A stretch of DNA of 64,000 nucleotides from 40CM-2-70-7 sp035631315. Lineage in GTDB: Bacteria; Gemmatimonadota; Gemmatimonadetes; Gemmatimonadales; GWC2-71-9. The notes beneath the pieces were generated by a model that saw only the letters and a list, made by a program, of their open reading frames with translations, was not told the origin of the DNA and ran no database searches. Where the stretch lies: positions 1 through 64,000 of the forward strand of contig DASQIZ010000013.1 of the NCBI GenBank assembly GCA_035631315.1. Reading direction: 5' to 3'. The stretch's first letter is position 1; the number at the start of each line of letters is the position of its first letter. The position numbers and the translations under genes were made by a program. This document shows, piece after piece, positions 1 to 8,571 of this stretch.

Positions 1-696
1 GGATACACGCCGCGGCTGTTCTTCGACGCCCATCGCAGCCGGGAGGTCACCGCGACGGACGCAGTGCGGTGGTTGTCTCAGGCCATGGGTCCGTGTGCGT
101 TCTACGGCGCGTACGGCGTGCCGGGCCGGGAGATCGGCCGGTGGTTGAACGGTGGGGGCCTGGAGTACGCCATCTACCCGCGCTGGTGGATCCAGGCGCG
201 TGATCCGTGGCTGGGATTCTTCTATTACGGCGCGAGCGCCAAGAACCGGCAGCCGAACGACTGGTGGGTCTACATGTACTCCTACACGCCCTGGGATGGC
301 GCCGCGTGTTACGGTGGCCGCGTTGCCCGGTGTGCGAAGAACGTGTTCGACAGTTCCGCCGTTGCGGACAGCGTGCCGAGTCTCTGGGGAGAGGATCAGT
401 GGCAGCGGCAGCAGCCGTTCTTCGGCGGGGTGACGTATCTCTCGGATCTGGCGCGGGCGGTGGGCCCGGAAAAGTTCTCGGAGCTCTGGAGCTCGAACGA
501 GTCGATGGACAGCGCCGTCCACCTGGCGGCCGGAAAGACGCTTGGCGACTGGACGTTCTCGTGGGCGCGGACCACGGGGCCCACCCTCGATCTCGGTCCG
601 GCGGCCCCCTTTCTCGACGTGTTCTGGGGACTCTTCCCGGCTCTCCTCGCTCTCGGCGCCGCGGTGTGGTATGCTCGGAGACGCCAGATCGGCTAG
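1..696 (+). CDS. C-terminal part of a membrane-anchored protein of unknown function (5' end outside window)
   Basis: The reading frame is open from the first base, so the gene begins upstream; 231 residues are visible. The visible part is rich in Trp, Tyr and Gly. A segment beginning YLSDLARAVGPEKF leads into a GDWTFSWAR stretch, which loosely resembles the end of a gluzincin-type peptidase domain; this is a weak impression. The last 29 residues form one hydrophobic helix (FLDVFWGLFPALLALGAAVW) followed by ARRRQ, so the protein is probably anchored with a short basic cytoplasmic tail. The GTG at 64 could serve as an internal start, but nothing supports it. I cannot assign a function. Confidence 0.7.
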   Translation, partial: GYTPRLFFDAHRSREVTATDAVRWLSQAMGPCAFYGAYGVPGREIGRWLNGGGLEYAIYPRWWIQARDPWLGFFYYGASAKNRQPNDWWVYMYSYTPWDGAACYGGRVARCAKNVFDSSAVADSVPSLWGEDQWQRQQPFFGGVTYLSDLARAVGPEKFSELWSSNESMDSAVHLAAGKTLGDWTFSWARTTGPTLDLGPAAPFLDVFWGLFPALLALGAAVWYARRRQIG

Positions 697-775
697 GAAT
701 TGGCCGTTCTCGGACGAAACCATCCCCGTCCGTCAGGCGTCTGACCCGTCGAACCCCCACGGAGACAACCGTCCC

Positions 776-2098
776 ATGTCCCGACTCTGGCTCTCGCTGG
801 CTTTGCTCGCGCCCTTCGCACTCGGTGCACAAACTGCCCCAAGCCGCGACACAACCATGAGTGTGCGGGACTCCGCGATCAAAGTCTTCGTTGATTGTCC
901 CGACTTCTCGAACGGATGCGACGTCGACTTTTTCCGCACCGAAATCACCTTCGTCAACTACACGCAGAACCCGCAGGACGCCGAAGTCCACATCCTCATC
1001 ACGACGCAGCAAACCGGTGGCGGCGGCACGGCCTATACGATCACGTTCATCGGGCAGCACCGGTTCGCCGGGAAGGCCGACACGCTGCACTATAACGCGC
1101 CGCCGGCGCAGGCCGCGGACGACGCGCGCCGCGGTGTGAAGGGAGTGCTGGAGCTGGGACTCGTGTCATATGCGGCGACTACGCCACTCGGCGACCGGCT
1201 CCACGTCAGTTACGACGCACCGCACGGCGCGGCTGCCGTCGTGCACGATCCGTGGAACTATTGGGTCTTCAGCGCCTCCGTCAACGGCAACCTGAGCGGA
1301 CAGCAGAGCTTCCACAACGGATTCGCCTTCGGCTCATTCTCCGCGAATCGCACCACCGAGCAGTGGAAGTTCAGCCTCAGCGTCAACTACAACTACAACG
1401 AATCTGATTTCAAGCTCCCGGTCGACGATACCTTGGGGAATGAGATCGGGACCGAGACGGTCGCGTCGATCAGCCGAGGATACGGCTGGAACGGCTTGAT
1501 CGTGAAGAGCGTGGGTCGTCACTGGGGCATCGGCGCCGTCGGTCTCCTGTCGAACTCTACCTTCAGCAATCAGAAGCTTTGGTACCGCTTTGCGCCCGCC
1601 GTCGAGTACGACTTCTTCCCGTACAGTCAGTCGACCCGCCAGCTCGTCACGCTGCACTACGAGGTGGGCGCCAGCCGCTATCACTACTACGAACAAACAC
1701 TCTACGGGAAAACGCAGCAGACCCTGTTCGACCAGACATTGACCCTCGCGGCCACGGTGAAGCAGACCTGGGGGAGCGTGAATGCCTCGGTCCAGGGTGC
1801 GACCTACCTGTACGACTTGCGGAAGAACCACCTCACCTTCTTCGGCAGCACATCCCTGAACCTGTACCGGGGACTCTCGTTCCAGCTCTCGGGAAACGTG
1901 TCCCTCCAACATGACCAGCTGTCGATCCCGCTGGCCGGCGCGACGGCCCAGGAGATTCTGCTCCAGCAGCACCAGCTGGCCTCGAGCTTTTCGTACTTCG
2001 CGTTCTTCGGCCTCTCCTTCAACTTCGGCTCGATCTTCAACAACGTCGTCAACTATCACTTCGGCAGCTCGGGTGGCGGCATCATCATGATGATGTAG
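776..2098 (+). CDS. Secreted protein with predicted outer-membrane beta-barrel C-terminus
   Basis: 440 residues. ATG 776 is chosen because GGAGA lies about 10 bases upstream and the first 19 residues form a signal peptide ending in ALGA; the open frame further upstream has no signal. Residues about 35-130 form a soluble domain (FVDCPDFSNGCDVDFFRTE, then TTQQTGGGGTAYT). The rest alternates polar and aromatic residues in the way of amphipathic strands (for example WKFSLSVNYNYNES and FFGLSFNFGSIFNN), as expected of an outer-membrane barrel. It ends in an odd IIMMM tail instead of the usual terminal aromatic residue. I do not recognise a named family; an outer-membrane location is inferred. Confidence 0.72.
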   Translation: MSRLWLSLALLAPFALGAQTAPSRDTTMSVRDSAIKVFVDCPDFSNGCDVDFFRTEITFVNYTQNPQDAEVHILITTQQTGGGGTAYTITFIGQHRFAGKADTLHYNAPPAQAADDARRGVKGVLELGLVSYAATTPLGDRLHVSYDAPHGAAAVVHDPWNYWVFSASVNGNLSGQQSFHNGFAFGSFSANRTTEQWKFSLSVNYNYNESDFKLPVDDTLGNEIGTETVASISRGYGWNGLIVKSVGRHWGIGAVGLLSNSTFSNQKLWYRFAPAVEYDFFPYSQSTRQLVTLHYEVGASRYHYYEQTLYGKTQQTLFDQTLTLAATVKQTWGSVNASVQGATYLYDLRKNHLTFFGSTSLNLYRGLSFQLSGNVSLQHDQLSIPLAGATAQEILLQQHQLASSFSYFAFFGLSFNFGSIFNNVVNYHFGSSGGGIIMMM

Positions 2099-2129
2099 GG
2101 ACAGTTCGGCGGAAAAAACCGGATAGTGA

Positions 2130-2174
2130 GAGCGGGGGCGCCAAGGTAGCTTCACCCCATGGTTGCCCCCGCTC
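2130..2174. promoter_or_regulatory. Inverted repeat enclosing the ada start codon
   Basis: GAGCGGGGGC at 2130-2139 is perfectly complementary to GCCCCCGCTC at 2165-2174. The A at 2129 and T at 2175 extend the stem to 11 bp. The 25-base loop holds the weak Shine-Dalgarno (AAGG near 2144) and the ATG at 2159. In mRNA this GC-only stem could hide the start of ada; as DNA it could be an operator. It may also be chance in GC-rich sequence. Confidence 0.35.
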
Positions 2175-3235
2175 TTCCGCTCCGATTCGCCCCACTTGGT
2201 GACCCGTGGCAGATCGTCCTGGCCCGGGATGGCCGCTACGACGGAGCCTTTGTCTACGCGGTGAAGTCGACCGGCATCTATTGCCGGCCGTCGTGCCCGT
2301 CGCGCCGTCCCCGTCCCGACCAAGTGGAGTTCTACGACATCCCGGAGACCGCCGAGCGAGCGGGGTTTCGGGCGTGCCGCCGGTGCAAGCCGCGGGACGT
2401 GCGGGGGCCCGATCCCAGAGTCGAGCTGGTCCGCCGTGCATGCCGTGCCATCGATGAGCATCCCGATGCCGTCGAGACGCTCTCCGCGCTGGCCCGTCAG
2501 CTCCACGTCCAGGGCACCAGGCTCGTCAAGTCATTTCAAGCTCTGCTGGGGCTGTCGCCCCGGCAGTACCGCGACGCCAAGCGCCTCGCGGTGTTCAAGT
2601 CCGCACTGAAACGGAGAACTCGCGTGAGCCCCGCACTCTACGAAGCCGGATTCTCGTCCCCAAGCCGCATCTACGAGCGCACCCATCGCGATCTCGGCAT
2701 GACGCCCGCGACCTACCAGCGTGGCGGCGCCGGACTCACAATTCGGTATGCGGTTGTCGTCTCACCCCTCGGCCGCCTCCTGGTCGCGGCTACCGACCGC
2801 GGCATCTGCCAGGTGAAACTCGGCGACTCAGGCCCTCCACTCGAACGGGAGCTGCGCGCCGAATATCCGGAGGCGATGTTGGTGACGGATAATCGCGCGT
2901 TGGTGAAGTGGACCGCCGCGATTCTCCGGCACCTCGAGGGTAAGGAACCGCACCTCGATCTCCCGACTGACGTCCGTGCGACGGCGTTTCAGCAGAAGGT
3001 TTGGGCATCGCTCAAGAAGATCCCGTACGGCCAGACGCGCTCGTACTCCGAAATTGCCCGGCTCGTCGGCAATCCGCGCGCGACCCGGGCCGTGGCCCGC
3101 GCGTGTGCGACGAATCCGGTCGCGATCGTGGTCCCCTGCCACCGCGTGGTCAGCAAGAACGGGACCGAGGGTGGGTATCGCTGGGGTGTCGAACGGAAAC
3201 GCAAACTCCTCGCCACCGAGGCTCGCGGGCACTAG
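2159..3235 (+). CDS. ada: Bifunctional Ada: methylphosphotriester sensor, AraC-type activator and O6-methylguanine-DNA methyltransferase
   Basis: 358 residues, the usual length of full Ada. The N-terminal Ada zinc domain (about 15-85) has all four ligands, C42 and C46 (YCRPSC) and C73 and C76 (CRRC); one of these accepts methyl groups from DNA phosphotriesters. An AraC-type helix-turn-helix follows (about 95-185). The methyltransferase domain (about 195-350) carries the suicide cysteine C327 in VPCHR and the helix IPYGQTRSYSEIA. The known role of the family is direct repair of alkylated DNA and, once methylated, activation of the alkylation response. It stands alone, without an alkA or alkB neighbour. 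An inverted repeat encloses its start codon. Confidence 0.95.
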   Translation: MVAPALPLRFAPLGDPWQIVLARDGRYDGAFVYAVKSTGIYCRPSCPSRRPRPDQVEFYDIPETAERAGFRACRRCKPRDVRGPDPRVELVRRACRAIDEHPDAVETLSALARQLHVQGTRLVKSFQALLGLSPRQYRDAKRLAVFKSALKRRTRVSPALYEAGFSSPSRIYERTHRDLGMTPATYQRGGAGLTIRYAVVVSPLGRLLVAATDRGICQVKLGDSGPPLERELRAEYPEAMLVTDNRALVKWTAAILRHLEGKEPHLDLPTDVRATAFQQKVWASLKKIPYGQTRSYSEIARLVGNPRATRAVARACATNPVAIVVPCHRVVSKNGTEGGYRWGVERKRKLLATEARGH

Positions 3236-3244
3236 CTTCACGCC

Positions 3245-3643
3245 GTGGCGATTCCCAAGTCGCTTCGGCCCACATTGCACGCAGTCGCCGAAACGGTGGT
3301 CCCCGAGACTGCCGCTCTCGATGCGGATGGTTGGTCCGCGCTCGACCGCATTGTCACCAACGCCGTCTCTGCACGTCCCTCGCGAATGCAACGCCAGCTC
3401 GCCCTCTTCATCCGCGCCATCGAATGGCTGCCCGTGCTCCGCTACGGCCGGCCATTCTCGAAGCTCGACCCCCAGCGCCGGCACCGGTTTCTCGAATCCC
3501 TCCAGGACTCGCCTCTGCTCTTGATCCGCCGCGGCTTCTGGGGCCTCCGCACCCTGATCCTGATGGGCTACTACACACAGGGCCCTGTCATCGGCACGCT
3601 CGGCTACCGCGCCGACCCGCGCGGCTGGAGCGTCCGGTCGTGA
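3245..3643 (+). CDS. Small helical subunit, gluconate 2-dehydrogenase subunit 3-like, paired with the next GMC dehydrogenase
   Basis: 132 residues from GTG 3245, nine bases after the ada stop. The protein is mostly alpha-helical, with conserved-looking stretches LDPQRRHRFLESLQDSP and RGFWGLRTLILMGYYTQ that are typical of the small subunit found with GMC dehydrogenases. Its TGA stop overlaps the GTG start of the next gene (GTGA at 3640-3643), so the two are translated together. No signal peptide or Tat motif is present, unlike the second small subunit of this window (58276-58863), so this pair probably works in the cytoplasm. The family assignment rests on context plus partial similarity. Confidence 0.7.
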   Translation: MAIPKSLRPTLHAVAETVVPETAALDADGWSALDRIVTNAVSARPSRMQRQLALFIRAIEWLPVLRYGRPFSKLDPQRRHRFLESLQDSPLLLIRRGFWGLRTLILMGYYTQGPVIGTLGYRADPRGWSVRS

Positions 3644-5142
3644 TCGAAAAGTCCTACGACGTCGTGATCGTGGGATCGGGCGCAGGCGGTGGCACCGTCG
3701 CCCAGGCGCTCGCACCACTCGTCGCCGCCGGGAAGACGGTCGTCGTGCTGGAGCAAGGCCCGCGGTTGGGCGATGCGGAGTTCACGGGGCGCGAGCTGGA
3801 GATGGCAAATCGCCTCTACCGCGACGGCGGCGGATTCCTCACCGCCGACGGGACCATGACCCTCGCGTTCGCCGAGACCTACGGCGGCTCGACGGTCGTC
3901 TATACGGGGACCTCGCTGGTCGCACCCGAGCGTGTCATCAAGCACTGGGGTATCCCCGACCTGGCCCACTCGGACATCGCCCAGCGCTCTCGCAAATTCG
4001 CCGATGCGAACAACGTCCACCTCCTCCCCCCCGAAGAGATCAACGACAACAATCGCCTGTTCGTGGAAGGCGGGAGAACGGCGGGATACGACGTCCAGCA
4101 ATTCCCCGTCAACGTCAAAGGATGCCGAGGCTCATCCCTTTGCAACTTGGGCTGCCCAAATCAGGCCAAGCAGGGAACGCACCGCATCCAGCTTCCCGAT
4201 GCCGAGCGACATGGCGTTCACGTCGTGACCCGTGCCGAAGTGAAGCGCGTTCTGCCGGATCGCGCCCTCGAAGTGCGGGTACGCCCGAAGCAAGTGGGAT
4301 CAGCCGGTGCCGACTCCGAATGGGCACCGGGCGATTACCTGATTCGCGCGCGCTCGGTCGTGAGTGCCGGCGGGTCCATCGGCTCGACCGCGCTCCTCCT
4401 CCGATCTCCGATCGCCCGCGCGCTCCCACGCCTCGGCCACGGATTCACCTGCCACCCTGCCCTGATCCTGGTTGCCGAACATGGCCAGGCCATCACCAAC
4501 GACGTCGGCCACCCCAAGAGCTATTTCGTCGACCGCGCCGAGACCCTGGGATTCGTGCTCGAGACGTGCATGTACTTCCCGTTCGTCACCGCCAAGGCGC
4601 TCACGGGTTTCGGCCCCGCACATGCCGCCGCCATGCGCGCGTTCCCCCGGCTGCAGATGATTCTCGTGCTCGGCTGCGATCGCGCGTCGGATGGGAACCG
4701 GATCTCGGTAGGCAAGGAAGGAGCGCCGGTCGTTCGGTACCAGTTCGCACCGAAGACGGTGTTGGGACTGGTGAATGGCGCCAAGGCTTCGGCCCGCATC
4801 TTCTTCGGTGCCGGCGCCGAGCGGGTGCACACCCCGTTCGCCGAGCCGCCCACCATCGAGCGGACGGACTCGGGAGTCATCGACAGCAGGATCACCGAAG
4901 CACACTGGAAGCCCGGGAAAGTCGCGGTCTCGGCCGCGCACCTCATGGGCGGATGCGGCATGGGACGGACGGCGGCGGATTCGGTCACCGACGGATGGGG
5001 CCGGGTGCACAGCCTGCCCTGGCTGCGCGTCGCCGACGCGAGCCTCTTCCCCGATTCCCTCGAGATCAATCCCTACCTGACGATCATGGCCCTCGGCGAC
5101 CGCGTCGCGGAGGCGCTCAGGAACGACCTCCACTCGCTTTGA
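3640..5142 (+). CDS. GMC-family FAD-dependent alcohol/sugar dehydrogenase
   Basis: 500 residues from GTG 3640, overlapping the small-subunit gene. The dinucleotide-binding motif VVIVGSGAGGGT lies at residues 7-18. A cysteine-rich segment has C162, C168 and C172 (LCNLGCPNQAKQG), the pattern of GMC enzymes related to long-chain alcohol oxidases and some dehydrogenases. The C-terminal block (SAAHLMGGCGMG, then EINPYLTIMALGDRVAEAL) holds the usual GMC active-site and FAD contacts. Substrate is unknown; an alcohol, sterol or sugar is possible. The last 26 bases overlap the end of the convergent decarboxylase gene. Confidence 0.85.
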   Translation: MIEKSYDVVIVGSGAGGGTVAQALAPLVAAGKTVVVLEQGPRLGDAEFTGRELEMANRLYRDGGGFLTADGTMTLAFAETYGGSTVVYTGTSLVAPERVIKHWGIPDLAHSDIAQRSRKFADANNVHLLPPEEINDNNRLFVEGGRTAGYDVQQFPVNVKGCRGSSLCNLGCPNQAKQGTHRIQLPDAERHGVHVVTRAEVKRVLPDRALEVRVRPKQVGSAGADSEWAPGDYLIRARSVVSAGGSIGSTALLLRSPIARALPRLGHGFTCHPALILVAEHGQAITNDVGHPKSYFVDRAETLGFVLETCMYFPFVTAKALTGFGPAHAAAMRAFPRLQMILVLGCDRASDGNRISVGKEGAPVVRYQFAPKTVLGLVNGAKASARIFFGAGAERVHTPFAEPPTIERTDSGVIDSRITEAHWKPGKVAVSAAHLMGGCGMGRTAADSVTDGWGRVHSLPWLRVADASLFPDSLEINPYLTIMALGDRVAEALRNDLHSL

Positions 5143-6511
5143 GAATGGCGTCGGCCGACCGGGCAATATCCTCGTCGCTGGTGCTCCACCCGGATACCGA
5201 GATTCGCATGGCGCCCTTCCCCTGCCACGTCGTGCCCGCCAACCAGCACGTGCCATCCTGCTGCACCCGGTCGATCACAGCCTTGGTGTGTGCGTCCGGA
5301 CCTCCGCCGCCATCAGGATGGAAGCGCACCAACACCTGGTTGTAGACGACGTCATTCAGCACCTCGACGCCGCGACCCTGCTTGAGCTTCTCCGCCATCA
5401 GCCTTGCCTGGGCGCAGCTTCGTTCGATCATGTCGCTCACGCCGCGCCGGCCGAGGGACTTGATCGCCGCGTAGACCGCGAAGCCACGCGCCCGGCGTGA
5501 GAACTCGGGCGTCCAGTCTTCAGGATCACGCCGGTCATCGGCTGCCTTCACGAGGTACGCCGCCGTCGCCGTCATCGACGAATAGTGCGCCTCTCGGTCC
5601 GCGACGATCGCGATCCCACTGTCGTACGGGACGTTCAACGACTTGTGCGCGTCCGTCGCCCAGGAATCGGCCCGCCCCACGCCCTTGGTCAGCCCCTGGC
5701 ACTTCGGGCTCGTCGCAGCCCAGAGACCGAACGCGCCGTCGACGTGCAGCCACGCACCGCGCTCCCTGGTGATCGTCGCGATCTCGTCGATGGGATCGAA
5801 CGCGCCGGTGTTCACATTTCCGGCCTGCGCACAGACGATCATGGGTCCGATCGTGCCCGCCAGCGCTTCCCGCAGCTTGTCGGGACGCATGCGACCCTGG
5901 CCGTCCACCGGAACCGTGCGAACCCGGGCGGCGCCGAGTCCGAGATACCTGAGCGCGGCGAAAATGGTGATGTGCGCCTCGCCACCGACGACCACGTCGA
6001 TTTCCGGAGCCCCGTAGAGCCCCTGCTGCTCCACGTCCCACCCCGCCTTCCTTAGTACTGCGTGGCGGGCAGCCGCGAGGCAGGTGGCGTTCGCCATCTG
6101 GCAGCCGGTCACGAACCCGATGCTCGCGGTGGCCGGCAGCCCGAACAACTCGAGCAGCCACGTGATCGCGATCTCCTCGACGACCGACGCCGCGGGCGAC
6201 AGGACATAGATCCCGGCGTTCTGATCCCACGCCGAGGTGAGCCAATCCGCCCCGAGGGCGGCGGGGAGCGTGCTGCCGACGACGAACCCGAAGTAGCGGG
6301 GGCCCGCCGTGGCGACGATGCCGGGGTCCGCATTGCGCGCGAGATCCGTGACCACCCGTGCCGGGTCCGTTCCCTCCTGCGGCAGCGGACCACCCAATGC
6401 TGCCCTCAGATCCTGGAGCGAGGCGCGCGCGCCGACAGGCCGGCCCGGAAGAGTGGCGAGATAGCTTCGGGCGGCCTGGACCGCGGCATCCAGCACGTCG
6501 GGTGAAGTCAC
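5117..6511 (-). CDS. PLP-dependent group II-type amino acid decarboxylase
   Basis: 464 residues. The lysine that should bind pyridoxal phosphate is K290 in TDAHKSLNVPYDSG, and the upstream LHVDGAFGLW holds the Asp that contacts the PLP ring nitrogen. This is the fold-type I decarboxylase family (aromatic amino acid, glutamate and related decarboxylases); members with HKSLN are often labelled aspartate aminotransferase family. The start is GTG 6511, with GAGGA five bases upstream; that Shine-Dalgarno overlaps the TGA stop of the preceding hydrolase gene, so translation is probably coupled. The substrate cannot be read from sequence. Confidence 0.85.
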   Translation of the reverse strand: MTSPDVLDAAVQAARSYLATLPGRPVGARASLQDLRAALGGPLPQEGTDPARVVTDLARNADPGIVATAGPRYFGFVVGSTLPAALGADWLTSAWDQNAGIYVLSPAASVVEEIAITWLLELFGLPATASIGFVTGCQMANATCLAAARHAVLRKAGWDVEQQGLYGAPEIDVVVGGEAHITIFAALRYLGLGAARVRTVPVDGQGRMRPDKLREALAGTIGPMIVCAQAGNVNTGAFDPIDEIATITRERGAWLHVDGAFGLWAATSPKCQGLTKGVGRADSWATDAHKSLNVPYDSGIAIVADREAHYSSMTATAAYLVKAADDRRDPEDWTPEFSRRARGFAVYAAIKSLGRRGVSDMIERSCAQARLMAEKLKQGRGVEVLNDVVYNQVLVRFHPDGGGGPDAHTKAVIDRVQQDGTCWLAGTTWQGKGAMRISVSGWSTSDEDIARSADAILKASGGRS

Positions 6512-6518
6512 GTATTCC

Positions 6519-7352
6519 TCACGAGCGGTTGGTGACGAATGCGACGGCGCGATCGACGACCTTCTGGTCCCGCAAGACTCCGCGATGCCCGAGCCCGTCC
6601 GTAAGGACCAATTGGGCGCCGGGCCACGTCGAGGCGACCTGCTTCCCCTCTTCTACCGGAATCGTCTCATCCTGCCGGTCATGGACGACCAGGGCCGGGC
6701 TCCGGGCCCGGGAGAACACCGGCAGTATCTGCAGCTGATCCCAGTCGAAGCGGATACGGCGTTCACTGCGCGTGCGGAGCGCGGCCCCGGTCCGATCGGA
6801 CAGCTTGAGCGCCCGCACGAACTCGTCGAAAAACCGGAGCGGGAGGGCGGCGGGAGCCATCAGCGCCACACGACGCGGCTCAAAACCCTTGGCCATCGTC
6901 AACGCGGTCACCACCCCACCGAACGAGTGCGCGATGATCGAATCCGGTGCGCCGACCTCCGCCATCACGGCGTCGAGGGCACGGGCCATCTCCGGCGCCG
7001 ACGACATCCCGCGCCCGGTAAGACCATGCCCCGGTCCATCGTAGGTCACCGCACTGAAACCCGCGGCGAGAATCGGCTCGACGAACGCTGAAAAGCGCCC
7101 GCCCGCCCCGCCCCACCCATGCACGAGAAACACCGCCGGTCCCGTTCCCCAGTGCCACGCCCGAATGGGTCGCCCTTCGGACCTGACGGTGAAGGCGCGC
7201 GCCCGGCCCAGCGTCTCGAGATCGCCCGAAGACAAGGGACGATGGGGCGGTGTGAAGAAGAGCCTTTCAGCCCACCAACCCGCGAGCTCGGGGAAAACGG
7301 CCTGCGTGCTGCGCAAGCCGAGCGAAATAGCAGTGAGTGCCAGGTTCGCCAT
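6519..7352 (-). CDS. Alpha/beta hydrolase
   Basis: 277 residues. The oxyanion-hole motif is VFLVHGWGGAGG, the nucleophile elbow is AHSFGG, the acid is in VVHDRQDETIP and the histidine is in DGLGHRG: a complete catalytic triad of the alpha/beta hydrolase fold. ATG 7352 (MANLALTAISLGLR) is preferred over an upstream ATG that would add about 50 residues of low-complexity sequence running into the divergent oxidoreductase. It ends seven bases before the decarboxylase start, so both form a two-gene unit. Esterase, lipase or acyltransferase activity is possible; the substrate is not evident. Confidence 0.82.
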   Translation of the reverse strand: MANLALTAISLGLRSTQAVFPELAGWWAERLFFTPPHRPLSSGDLETLGRARAFTVRSEGRPIRAWHWGTGPAVFLVHGWGGAGGRFSAFVEPILAAGFSAVTYDGPGHGLTGRGMSSAPEMARALDAVMAEVGAPDSIIAHSFGGVVTALTMAKGFEPRRVALMAPAALPLRFFDEFVRALKLSDRTGAALRTRSERRIRFDWDQLQILPVFSRARSPALVVHDRQDETIPVEEGKQVASTWPGAQLVLTDGLGHRGVLRDQKVVDRAVAFVTNRS

Positions 7353-7380
7353 TGGGGTGACGGAATGTAGCTTACTCGCC

Positions 7381-8481
7381 GTGGATACCGACGCCCTCGT
7401 CATCGGAGCCGGACCCGCCGGGCTCGCCGCATCCCAACAGCTCAAACAGCATGGTGTCTCCCACAGGGTGCTCGAGCGCGGCGACACCGTCGGGCACACG
7501 TGGGCCCATCTCTACGATTCGCTCGTCCTCCACACGGGCAAGCGGATGTCGACATTGCCGGGGCTCCGGTTCCCGGCCGATTACCCGACCTTCGTAAGTC
7601 GCACCGCTTTTCTCACGTACCTCAAACAGTACCGCGAGACGTTCGGACTCCCCGTCGAAACCGGAGTGCGTGTGGACCGGATCGAACGGAACAATGGCAC
7701 CTGGACCGTCACCACCTCCAAGAGTCCCGTGACGAGCCGGGTCATCGTGATGGCGACCGGGATCGTCGCGAATCCGGTCGCGCCACGGTTTCCCGGACAG
7801 GACCAATTCCGGGGCAAGGTCCTGCACAGCGTCGAGTACCGGAGACCCGATCCGTTCAAGGGGCTTCGCGTGCTGGTCGTAGGGGTCGGAAACTCGGGTG
7901 GGGAGATCGGCGCCGAGCTCGCGCATTCGGGGGTTCAGGTCACGATCGCCGTGCGCTCAGGCGCGAACGTAGTGCCGCGGGAGATCGTCGGAGTCCCGAT
8001 TCAGTACATCGCGTATTACGTGCGGAAGCTCCCCCGGCCCCTCCAACGGGTCGTCGTCTCCATGGTCCGGAAGATCACGATCATCAGGAGAGGACCACCG
8101 GTGCTCCCCCCATCGCCGGTGTTCGCGCTCGATGCCGTACCGCTGATCGGTTTTCACCTGGTCGACGCGATCAAATCGGGCGCGGCAGCGGTCAGACCCG
8201 GTCTGAAAGAGTTCACGGCTACGGGGGTACGATTCACAGACGGCCGCGAGGAGCCTTTCGACACGGTGATCCTCGCCACCGGCTTCCACGCCGCACTGGC
8301 CCCCCTCGGCAAGTTGATCACTACCGACGCTAAGGGATTTGCCCGGAGGGCCGACCGGGTCACGAGTGCCGATCAGGAGGGGCTCTACTTCGTGGGCTCG
8401 AACTATGACTCGGGCGGCGGGCTTCTGAACATCGGCATCGACGCGCGCCTGGTCGCGCGCCGGATTTCAGGACGAGGGTGA
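7381..8481 (+). CDS. FAD/NADPH flavin-containing monooxygenase-like oxidoreductase
   Basis: 366 residues. The FAD motif DALVIGAGPAGLAAS is at the N-terminus. The sequence FRGKVLHSVEYRRP matches the FxGxxxHxxxY fingerprint of class B flavin monooxygenases, and LRVLVVGVGNSGGE is the NADPH motif; TVILATGFH is the typical ATG motif. Such enzymes oxygenate N, S or ketone substrates, but the substrate here is unknown. GTG 7381 is chosen; GTG 7357 in the same frame is possible and would add eight residues. Only 28 bases separate it from the divergent hydrolase start, so the promoters must overlap coding sequence or each other. Confidence 0.85.
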   Translation: MDTDALVIGAGPAGLAASQQLKQHGVSHRVLERGDTVGHTWAHLYDSLVLHTGKRMSTLPGLRFPADYPTFVSRTAFLTYLKQYRETFGLPVETGVRVDRIERNNGTWTVTTSKSPVTSRVIVMATGIVANPVAPRFPGQDQFRGKVLHSVEYRRPDPFKGLRVLVVGVGNSGGEIGAELAHSGVQVTIAVRSGANVVPREIVGVPIQYIAYYVRKLPRPLQRVVVSMVRKITIIRRGPPVLPPSPVFALDAVPLIGFHLVDAIKSGAAAVRPGLKEFTATGVRFTDGREEPFDTVILATGFHAALAPLGKLITTDAKGFARRADRVTSADQEGLYFVGSNYDSGGGLLNIGIDARLVARRISGRG

Positions 8482-8571
8482 CGTGTAGCAACCTCGCGAC
8501 AATCAGCTTCCCGATGTCCTCACTGCAGCACCCGCCACTCCTGGCCTGAATCTTGAACTAGGGAATACCTA

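Noticed and set aside
542..775. Long N-terminal extension of the secreted protein at 776
   Set aside because: The extension overlaps the upstream membrane-protein gene, is Arg/Ser/Pro-rich and precedes a clear signal peptide with its own ribosome site.
8482..8571. Promoter elements before aceB
   Set aside because: TTGAAC and TAGGGAAT-like words are present, but spacing is poor and nothing distinguishes them from chance.
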